NCBI GenBank assembly: GCA_934281515.1
Contig: CAKQXG010000073.1
Location: 1-9,704, forward strand
Reading direction: 5' to 3'
Origin: an uncultured Clostridia bacterium
Lineage (GTDB): Bacteria > Bacillota > Clostridia > Christensenellales > CAG-314
Length of the DNA stretch: 9,704 nt
Positions 1-4,692 of the stretch are shown in pieces. Below the pieces are notes generated by a model that did not search any database, was not told the DNA's origin, and saw nothing but the letters and a program-made list of their open reading frames with translations. Numbering within the stretch: position 1 is the stretch's first letter; each line of letters opens with the position of its first letter. A program made the position numbers and the translations under genes.

Positions 1-1890
1 CACAAGACCATGAGCCAAGCGCTCGAAGCAACCAAAAAGAACGGCTTTGACGTAAGCAAAATCAACGCCAAAGCAACCGAAAACGAAATCGTGTGGGACA
101 GCCTTAACGACTGCTTTGCGTACATCGAAGAAGGCAAAACGGAAGTAACGTACATTCCCGACAGCCAACCCAACGGCACAGCTGCCGACTACCAATTGTG
201 GGTAATCAACAACACCAGCGGCGCAAACGTAAGCGTGTCCGACAAGTACAGCACGTACCTTGCAGGTAGCGTAACAGGTACCATTACGACAAGTAAGGGT
301 ATTGATGTCGGTAAGAATACCGGTGTGAACGTGGAGTACACTAACAGCACATCTAATCAAAATGTCGACCTTAATATGAAGGGTGGCAAACTTACGGTAA
401 ATGATACTACAAACAGTCAACAATATTTCTACGGAACAGTTTCGGAAGCCGATATTACAACAGGTAGTACGTGTTTCCACAACTACGGTTTGATTGCCGA
501 AGCGATAATTAGCGCAGGCAAAGTAATTGTAGAAAATAACGGTTCTTTGTTTATCACTAGTGCCGCAGCGGGAGCAGTAGTTGAAAAGAACGGTGGCTTG
601 GTTGTGGTTACCGACAGCAACGGAGTTGCCAAAGGTGCTCAAATTGCCGAATCTACAGCGGAAGAAAAAGCTTCCTTCGCTTATGAAATCGATTCTACGG
701 CAGACATGTTTGCTTTCCGCGAAAGCGTTAATGGTGGCTTGACATTTGAAGGTCTTACGGTAAAATTAGCTGCCGACATTAGTCTGAATAATGAAAATTG
801 GCTGCCTATCGGCAACTATCGTGCTTCTGAAGAATTTGGTCAACACAAATTTATGGGAACGTTTGACGGCCAAAATCACAAGATATCGGGGTTGTTTATT
901 GACGGCACCGAATATCCTAACGAGTACAAAGAGTACAAGGATAATGAATACAAAGCCTCTGTATACGGAGCGTTGTTCGGATATGTTGAAAAGGCAACAA
1001 TCAAAAATGTAGAAGTCCATGGCTTTGCTACGGGTACGGATGTCGGCGGTATTGTCGGTGCATTGGGAGCAAGCACAACTATCGAAAACGTTACGTCGTA
1101 TGTAAACTTGACTGGTAAACTCGGCCAAAATGAAGAAGGAAAACCTCGTGGGAAAGTGGCAGGATTAGTTGTTTGTACAAAGGGCGACAACTCCGTAATC
1201 AAAAATTGTAAAAACTACGGAGACATCGATAGCCCAAATGTCGATGGTAATCCCGTTGGCGGTATCGTCGCTCTCGTTAGTCATGCGATCTCTATCGCAA
1301 ACTGTGAAAATCACGGCAAGATAGAAGTAGGCAAAACATCAGGAGTAGGTGGAATAGTCGGTATTAACGATAATAATAACCAATACGCGAACTGTAAAAA
1401 CTTTGGTGATGTGTTCGGTTGCGGAAATGTAGGCGGTATAGCCGGTTCCACTAATGGCTCGCTGACTGATTGTGAAAACTCCGGTAACATAACTACAACC
1501 GATGTTGCGAATGTCGGCGTTGGTGGTATCGTTGGTAGAGTCAGCACGAAGGAAAACAATACGGTAAACATAATCGAAAAGTGTAAAAACAGCGGAAATA
1601 TTACTGCAATAAATGACGGAGTTAATGGTATCGGTGGCATTGTTGGCTATGCTTATCCTGGAGAAGATAATAAACGTGTAGTAACTTTGAGTGTAAGCAA
1701 CTGTCAAAACACGGCGGACATTAAGTCAGGCGACAAGAGTTCGGGAATTATCGGAAGTATTTGGAATGTGCACGACTCGCAAAACAGTTATTCGTACGGA
1801 TATAAGGCAACTATCACCGGTTGCACAACCGTAAATGGCGGTGCGCTTATCGGAAGCAATGTTCGAAATGACACATATACAATAGCATAG
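1..1890 (+). CDS. GLUG-repeat surface protein, possibly pilin-like; 5' end outside window
   Basis: The reading frame is open from base 1, so the true start is probably upstream; the first Met in view is at base 10 and gives 626 residues, numbered from there. Residues 1-100 contain a segment around IVWDSLNDCF that resembles the region following the N-terminal helix in some clostridial prepilin-like proteins (family memory, not a search). Residues 100-210 are Asn/Thr/Gly-rich and suggest a beta-rich repeat fold. From about residue 340 to 600 there are six or seven repeats with a GGIVG-like core (near 344, 414, 446, 473, 503, 541, 577), each followed by a C-x-N-x-G-x-I type strand, matching the GLUG motif of bacterial extracellular proteins. 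No sortase motif or membrane segment is visible at the C-terminus, which ends directly after the last repeat. A strong terminator follows. An adhesive or pilus-associated role is inferred. Codon use shifts near base 295 from C/G-ending to A/T-ending codons. Confidence 0.75.
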   Translation, partial: HKTMSQALEATKKNGFDVSKINAKATENEIVWDSLNDCFAYIEEGKTEVTYIPDSQPNGTAADYQLWVINNTSGANVSVSDKYSTYLAGSVTGTITTSKGIDVGKNTGVNVEYTNSTSNQNVDLNMKGGKLTVNDTTNSQQYFYGTVSEADITTGSTCFHNYGLIAEAIISAGKVIVENNGSLFITSAAAGAVVEKNGGLVVVTDSNGVAKGAQIAESTAEEKASFAYEIDSTADMFAFRESVNGGLTFEGLTVKLAADISLNNENWLPIGNYRASEEFGQHKFMGTFDGQNHKISGLFIDGTEYPNEYKEYKDNEYKASVYGALFGYVEKATIKNVEVHGFATGTDVGGIVGALGASTTIENVTSYVNLTGKLGQNEEGKPRGKVAGLVVCTKGDNSVIKNCKNYGDIDSPNVDGNPVGGIVALVSHAISIANCENHGKIEVGKTSGVGGIVGINDNNNQYANCKNFGDVFGCGNVGGIAGSTNGSLTDCENSGNITTTDVANVGVGGIVGRVSTKENNTVNIIEKCKNSGNITAINDGVNGIGGIVGYAYPGEDNKRVVTLSVSNCQNTADIKSGDKSSGIIGSIWNVHDSQNSYSYGYKATITGCTTVNGGALIGSNVRNDTYTIA

Positions 1891-1925
1891 TGGTTTTAAA
1901 TTTATATTAATAACACACGCATCTA

Positions 1926-1960
1926 TGCGCTCGTGCAAAGACTCGCACGAGCGCATTTTT
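1926..1960 (+). terminator. Intrinsic terminator of the surface-protein gene
   Basis: A perfect 11-bp stem (TGCGCTCGTGC at 1926-1936 with GCACGAGCGCA at 1945-1955), an 8-nt loop and a run of five T form a textbook rho-independent terminator 36 bases after the stop codon. Confidence 0.93.
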
Positions 1961-1986
1961 AAAGTGTATATCAAGGTGGGCAGAGT

Positions 1987-2010
1987 GTCGCAAAAAAAGT
2001 TTTTTGTGAC
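1987..2010. repeat. AT-rich inverted repeat
   Basis: Arms GTCGCAAAAA and TTTTTGTGAC pair over about 10 bp with one G-T pair and a very short loop. It lies between the surface-protein terminator and the larger palindrome at 2051-2092. It has no clear T-run of its own and its role is unknown. Confidence 0.5.
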
Positions 2011-2050
2011 AGCTTGGTTATTTTTCTCAAAAATTTTGAAAGGTAGGAGC

Positions 2051-2092
2051 GCGAGAGAGGAAAACTTTTTGCAAAAAGTTTCCCGCTCTCGC
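2051..2092. repeat. Large nested palindrome
   Basis: The outer arms GCGAGAG (2051-2057) and CTCTCGC (2086-2092) enclose a perfect 20-bp palindrome, AAACTTTTTGCAAAAAGTTT (2062-2081). Together they would form a cruciform or hairpin with about 16 pairs. There is no T-run after it on the plus strand. It looks like a dispersed intergenic repeat rather than a terminator. Confidence 0.65.
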
Positions 2093-2115
2093 ACAATCAA
2101 AATATACAAAAAAAC

Positions 2116-2217
2116 TACGCCACTGTACGTACAACATAAGACAATAAACTACGCAAAATTACGTACTACACATTGAAAAATAGTACGCAAAACTGCGTAT
2201 AATACATTGACAGAGTG
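2116..2217. promoter_or_regulatory. Three operator-like palindromes in 34-bp tandem repeats
   Basis: The 16-bp pattern TACGYM-N4-TRCGTA occurs at 2116-2131, 2150-2165 and 2184-2199. Centres are exactly 34 bp apart. The third copy is a perfect inverted repeat (TACGCA-AAAC-TGCGTA); the first two are near-perfect. The 34-bp units also share a downstream ACATTGA-like stretch, which in the third unit supplies the -35 box of the promoter. The array directly precedes a gene whose product starts with an XRE-type DNA-binding domain, so autoregulation by that product is the simplest reading (inference). Confidence 0.75.
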
Positions 2218-2235
2218 GGCAAAGTAATGTATAAT
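2207..2235 (+). promoter_or_regulatory. Consensus sigma-A promoter of the HTH-nucleotidyltransferase gene
   Basis: TTGACA (2207-2212), a spacer of exactly 17 bp and TATAAT (2230-2235) match the housekeeping consensus at every position. Transcription would begin near 2242, leaving a very short leader before the ATG at 2254. A weaker overlapping candidate is TTGAAA (2173-2178) with TATAAT (2198-2203) at a 19-bp spacing; its -10 box overlaps the third operator. Confidence 0.88.
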
Positions 2236-2253
2236 CTGCATAGAGGTACCGAT

Positions 2254-2730
2254 ATGACATTGAAAGAAATCCGTAAAAACAAGAATATCACCCAACGGCA
2301 AGCCGCCGAGTATTTGGGATTGCCAATGCGCACATATCAGAATTACGAAAAGCCGACGGCAAACATGGCATCGTTTAAGTACTTGTACATGACGGACAAA
2401 TTGCAACAGTACGGTATTGTGGACGAGCAACACGGCGTACTGACGGTGGCGTATATTGCCGATGTTTGTCGTGAAGTGTTTGACGAGTATCAGGTGCAGT
2501 ATGCGTACTTGTTTGGTTCATATGCCAAGGGCAAAGCCACCGAAACAAGCGATGTGGACTTGTTTGTAAGCACGCAAACAAGCGGTCTGCAATATTTTGG
2601 AATGGTAGAAACTTTGCGAGAACGCCTTGGTAAAAAGGTGGACGTGCTGAATCAACTGCAAATAAAGGATAACTTTGACTTGACAAATGAAATACTGAAA
2701 GAAGGAATCAAGATATATAAAAAGTTGTAG
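2254..2730 (+). CDS. XRE-type HTH / minimal nucleotidyltransferase fusion protein
   Basis: The product is 158 residues. Residues 1-50 form a helix-turn-helix of the XRE type (around ITQRQAAEYLGLPMRTYQNYE). Residues 80-158 form a minimal nucleotidyltransferase (MNT, Pol-beta-like) domain with the GSx10DxD signature: G88-S89, D100 and D102, with D130 as the likely third acidic residue. In HEPN-MNT toxin-antitoxin pairs the MNT protein is the antitoxin and in studied cases adds AMP to the HEPN toxin. No HEPN gene lies on either side here, so this one is solitary or acts elsewhere. The ATG at 2254 is chosen over the in-frame GTG at 2215 because GAGG lies 7 bases upstream and because the consensus promoter would start transcription downstream of 2215. 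It may bind the three palindromes upstream and control itself. The domains are clear; the cellular target is unknown. Confidence 0.88.
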   Translation: MTLKEIRKNKNITQRQAAEYLGLPMRTYQNYEKPTANMASFKYLYMTDKLQQYGIVDEQHGVLTVAYIADVCREVFDEYQVQYAYLFGSYAKGKATETSDVDLFVSTQTSGLQYFGMVETLRERLGKKVDVLNQLQIKDNFDLTNEILKEGIKIYKKL

Positions 2731-2756
2731 TATGTTTTTTTGAACTGTTTCTAGTG

Positions 2757-2775
2757 CGTCCACGTCAGGTGGCAC
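2757..2775 (+). repeat. GTCAG-loop hairpin repeat, copy 1
   Basis: CCAC-GTCAG-GTGG occupies 2760-2772, preceded by GTGCGT. It shares the 20-bp stretch TAGTGCGTCCACGTCAGGTG with the copy at 3865-3884. It lies between the HTH-nucleotidyltransferase gene and its terminator. Confidence 0.75.
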
Positions 2776-2851
2776 CTCGTCGGTGGGGCGGATATTGTAA
2801 ATATACAATTTATCTCTACCACCTCATCCGACAAAAACTATGTTTTTGCCA

Positions 2852-2881
2852 CCTTCCCCACCTCGGGGGAAGGCTTTTTTT
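2852..2881 (+). terminator. Intrinsic terminator within a dispersed-repeat-like stretch
   Basis: CCTTCCCC (2852-2859) pairs with GGGGAAGG (2866-2873), followed by C and seven T. Just upstream a second hairpin, CAAAAAC-TAT-GTTTTTG (2832-2848), and an ATTGTA/TACAAT inverted repeat near 2794-2808 complete a chain of hairpins. The CCACCTCATCCG ... CCTTCCCC ... GGGGGAAGGC layout is familiar as a dispersed repeat of gut Bacillota (memory, not a search). It probably terminates transcription from the upstream gene. Confidence 0.82.
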
Positions 2882-2946
2882 GTCGTTTTGTTGCATATTT
2901 ACAAGAAAGGTACTTTGTATTGCCCCTAGTCGTCAACGTTAGGTTG

Positions 2947-2966
2947 CACGTCAGGTGGCTCCCTCG
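2947..2966 (+). repeat. GTCAG-loop hairpin repeat, copy 2
   Basis: GCAC-GTCAG-GTGG with the extension CTCCCTCGCA, which matches the extension of the copy at 3873 (ACTCCTTCGCA). It lies about 40 bases upstream of the -10 box of the racemase-like gene. Confidence 0.65.
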
Positions 2967-3006
2967 CACCATATACTTTAAAAGCATACACGCCGAAGTG
3001 CGACAG

Positions 3007-3012
3007 TATAAT
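3007..3012 (+). promoter_or_regulatory. Probable -10 box of the racemase-like gene
   Basis: TATAAT lies 33 bases before the ATG at 3046. No good -35 box is found at 16-18 bp spacing (GCATAC at 2984-2989 is poor), so the promoter is weak, activator-dependent or mis-assigned. Confidence 0.5.
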
Positions 3013-3045
3013 AGATTGTATTACTTGTACGGGAGGCGGAGTGCT

Positions 3046-3720
3046 ATGCTTACAATCGGAGTGGTGGACGACAACATTGGCGGACTGTACCTGGCAAGCA
3101 AACTGCGTGCGGCACTGCCGTGTAACTACATATGTTTGCTGTGTGCCAAGCCGTTTGGCGGAGCAAAGCGTAAAATGTTCGAGCGTGCCGAAGAATGCGT
3201 GGACAAACTGCAATCGGCAGGTTGTGACGCGGTAGTGCTTGCGCCTGTTGCGCTGGGGTTTGTAGGGCGTGCTTTGTCGCAAAGGGGACGGAACGTGTAT
3301 TATTGCGAAACTCCAATACTGCACGCCGCCACGTACACGGTGAGTAATATATTGGTTGTAAGTTGTGACGAACAACGTGACAAACTGCCCGTGGACAATG
3401 TGATTAGCGTACATATGCCACGTTTTACCGAGCTTGCCGAGGCAGGCAACGAACAAAACATGGTTGACTACATTGCCGAGTGTGCCGAGGGGTACAGCGG
3501 ACAGTTTGACTGTATTGCATTGGGGCACAGCAGTATGAATGGGTACAAAAGGTGTTTCAAGAGAGTGTTTCCAAATGCGCAGGTGTTTGACAGTGTGGAC
3601 GGCGTTGTGCGCCGCATGCGCAAGAAGTATCGCAAGCATTGCAAGGACGACGGCGAATTGACTGTGGTGGATGACGATTGGAACGACGTTACTGACAAGT
3701 ATGCCTTGTTTGTGAGGTAA
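3046..3720 (+). CDS. Glutamate racemase-like protein lacking both catalytic cysteines
   Basis: The product is 224 residues; MurI enzymes are about 260. ATG 3046 is chosen because GGGAGG at 3031-3036 is a good ribosome binding site. The order of MurI landmarks is kept: IGVVDDNIGGL (residues 4-14) corresponds to the IGVxDSGxGGL start; GCDAVVLAPVAL (59-70) to the strand ending in the first catalytic Cys; SVHMPRFTELAE (121-132) to the VPLVELAE segment; CIALGHSSMN (156-165) to the LGCTHxP segment; and VFDSVDGVVRR (180-190) to the closing VDSG helix. Glutamate racemase makes D-glutamate for peptidoglycan using two cysteines. Here both are gone: A66 sits in place of the first and H161 in place of the second, with S163 where the neighbouring His should be. 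The DSG motif reads DDN. Racemase activity is therefore unlikely. It may be a regulatory or binding paralogue, or an unrelated activity on the Asp/Glu racemase fold. A short acidic tail (201-224) follows. A structured repeat begins within its stop codon. Confidence 0.72.
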   Translation: MLTIGVVDDNIGGLYLASKLRAALPCNYICLLCAKPFGGAKRKMFERAEECVDKLQSAGCDAVVLAPVALGFVGRALSQRGRNVYYCETPILHAATYTVSNILVVSCDEQRDKLPVDNVISVHMPRFTELAEAGNEQNMVDYIAECAEGYSGQFDCIALGHSSMNGYKRCFKRVFPNAQVFDSVDGVVRRMRKKYRKHCKDDGELTVVDDDWNDVTDKYALFVR

Positions 3721-3841
3721 ACGGCGGATATTGGCGCATCTAGGCACTACGTGGCTTATGCACTCGGGTCATGTACGTCAGTGTACACTCCCCTTGCGCA
3801 TTTCGCCCTGTTGTGCCTATCTACACCAATCTCCGCCGTTT
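3719..3841 (+). repeat. Structured intergenic element A, about 123 bp
   Basis: The left arm (AAACGGCGGA, 3719-3728, overlapping the stop codon) pairs with TCCGCCGTTT (3832-3841). Pairing continues inward imperfectly to GGCAC (3743-3747) and GTGCC (3813-3817), giving about 25 matches over 31 positions. An internal hairpin is TGTAC-GTCAGT-GTACA (3772-3787). ACGTG (3749-3753) can pair with CATGT (3770-3774) as an alternative. It is clearly homologous to the element at 6743-6871: both share GGCACTACGTG, GTAC/GTAC, a CTCC stretch, TTTCGC, GTTGTGCC and ATCT. There is no T-run of terminator quality after the right arm. Confidence 0.8.
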
Positions 3842-3860
3842 CATTAAGTTTTTGCCCGAA

Positions 3861-3936
3861 GTGTAGTGCGTCCACGTCAGGTGACTCCTTCGCATTGTCG
3901 CCAACTGTTGCCACTATCTACCACCTTCTGCGCCTT
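3861..3936 (+). repeat. Truncated copy of the structured element, with GTCAG hairpin copy 3
   Basis: CCAC-GTCAG-GTG at 3872-3883 is followed by ACTCCTTCGCATT, TCGCC, CTGTTG and CTATCTAC. These appear in the same order in the right half of element A (ACTCC, GCGCATT, TCGCC, CTGTTG, CTATCTAC). The left half and the long arms are missing. A small CCACC/GGTGG inverted repeat (3921-3925 with 3942-3946) overlaps its end. Confidence 0.65.
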
Positions 3937-4037
3937 TTCCTGGTGGAGCGACAGTGCAATGCCGTGACCAACCTTCTTGTCGTCTGATTCGCCATGGTAT
4001 TAAAGAAAATCACTGCTTATGGTCACTGCGTGTTAAC

Positions 4038-4067
4038 GTCATGTTGAGCGCAGTCGAAACATCCCCC
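4038..4067 (+). repeat. GTCATnnTGAGC...GTCGAAACATC dispersed repeat arm
   Basis: GTCATGTTGAGC followed by CAGTCGAAACATC resembles the widespread GTCATcCTGAGC-GTCGAAGGATC type of repeat. It is related to the pair of arms at 4151 and 4281. It stands alone, without a clear partner arm. Confidence 0.6.
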
Positions 4068-4072
4068 GGAAA

Positions 4073-4100
4073 CCACCTGACGTGGACGGCACCTGACGTG
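4073..4100 (-). repeat. GTCAG-loop hairpin repeats, copies 4 and 5, in tandem
   Basis: Two copies read on the minus strand: CCACCTGACGTG at 4073-4084 and CACCTGACGTG at 4090-4100. Read on the minus strand, the stems are CCAC/GTGG and GCAC/GTGC. The outermost pair is C-G in one and G-C in the other, a compensatory change around the same GTCAG loop. Confidence 0.7.
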
Positions 4101-4150
4101 CACGCACCAGGGAAGTAGCAGTAGACTTTATACCTGCCAATCTTTTTTTT

Positions 4151-4281
4151 GTCATCCCGAGCAACGTCGAGGGATCCCCTGGAAAGGGACATTGTAAGCC
4201 AGGTCTTGATTGGCAATATACAGTATATTTTCAAGCGGTTGCCGTTCCCGGAGACCCTTCGACTAATGCTCAGGGTGACAT
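4151..4281. mobile_element. MITE-like element with inverted GTCATCCCGAGC-type arms
   Basis: The left arm begins GTCATCCCGAGC-AAC-GTCGAGGGATC (4151-4176). The right arm, read on the minus strand from 4280, begins GTCACCCTGAGC-ATTA-GTCGAAGGGTC, so the two are imperfect terminal inverted repeats. The interior holds further inverted repeats: GGCAA (4212-4216) with TTGCC (4239-4243), and ATATAC-A-GTATAT (4216-4228). It contains no gene. Its size and structure fit a non-autonomous palindromic repeat. No target-site duplication is obvious. Confidence 0.5.
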
Positions 4282-4329
4282 AACAGACAGTGGTGACGTC
4301 AAGTTTGTGTACTAATAAATATCCTTAAC

Positions 4330-4450
4330 TTGCGCCGATCTTGCGCAAATTTCACATCGAGTAGCAATATTCCACCGCGTAGCGTATTCACTTGCCCCGT
4401 GCAAGTATTACACTTGTCTGACGGCAAGTTTTTCACTTGCTGTCAGACAA
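4330..4450 (+). repeat. Chain of short hairpins with a TTCACTTGC theme
   Basis: Successive hairpins are TTGCGC/GCGCAA (4330-4348), ACTTGC-CCCGT-GCAAGT (4390-4406) and a compound stem in which TTGTCTGAC (4414-4422) pairs with GTCAGACAA (4442-4450) around GCAAGT (4424-4429) paired with ACTTGC (4435-4440). Units are separated by ATTTCACA- or TATTCAC-like linkers. This layout is seen as a dispersed repeat in gut Bacillota (memory, not a search). It contains no gene. Confidence 0.65.
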
Positions 4451-4494
4451 ATTTCGTTGTGAATTGTCTTGCACGCTTCTGCTACTTTATACTG

Positions 4495-4513
4495 TGTCCA
4501 CGTCAGGTGGACA
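4495..4513 (+). repeat. GTCAG-loop hairpin repeat, copy 6, longest stem
   Basis: TGTCCAC-GTCAG-GTGGACA is a perfect 7-bp stem around the invariant loop. It lies about 80 bases upstream of the EF-G-like promoter and is followed by an A-run, so on the minus strand the T-run precedes rather than follows the hairpin. Confidence 0.75.
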
Positions 4514-4591
4514 AAAAAGGTTTTTCATTGCGTTTCTCTCTAACTCAAAAAAAAAAATTAAAATTTTTATATACAAATTTTCAAAACCCCC

Positions 4592-4620
4592 TTGAAATCG
4601 TCGCTATTATAGTATATAAT
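4592..4620 (+). promoter_or_regulatory. Sigma-A promoter of the EF-G-like gene
   Basis: TTGAAA (4592-4597), a 17-bp spacer and TATAAT (4615-4620), preceded by A/T-rich DNA (4549-4580) that could act as an UP-type element. The transcript would start near 4627 and carry a leader of about 65 bases. Confidence 0.85.
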
Positions 4621-4632
4621 AAATACTAGCGG

Positions 4633-4661
4633 TTTGTACAAGCGGTTTTTCGCTTGGCAAA
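4633..4661 (+). promoter_or_regulatory. 5' leader hairpin before the EF-G-like gene
   Basis: CAAGCG (4639-4644) pairs with CGCTTG (4651-4656) around GTTTTT, and TTTG/CAAA (4633-4636 with 4658-4661) extends the stem. It lies wholly within the predicted leader, 19 bases before the GGGAG ribosome binding site. It could affect mRNA stability or translation; it matches no riboswitch class that I recognise. Confidence 0.5.
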
Positions 4662-4692
4662 CATAGAGAAATTTTTATCGGGAGTACACACA

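Noticed and set aside
2101..2220. CRISPR-like array or replication iterons
   Set aside because: The 34-bp period contains short palindromes rather than a long repeat with unique spacers, there are only three units, and they abut a promoter. No cas or replication gene is near.
2215..2253. GTG at 2215 as the start of the HTH-nucleotidyltransferase gene
   Set aside because: The consensus promoter would start transcription near 2242, downstream of this codon. The ATG at 2254 has its own ribosome binding site and begins exactly at the HTH domain.
2926..3747. 273-residue minus-strand frame over the racemase-like gene
   Set aside because: It is a shadow frame; the plus-strand product aligns along its length with the MurI family and has a good ribosome binding site.
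3719..3841. Elements A and B as ordinary intrinsic terminators
   Set aside because: The right arms are not followed by T-runs of terminator quality, and the long imperfect stems with inner hairpins are unlike the compact terminators elsewhere in the window.
3751..3987. Short plus-strand frames at 2754-2942, 3751-3987 and 4330-4629
   Set aside because: All lie within structured repeats, lack ribosome binding sites and have composition unlike the real genes.
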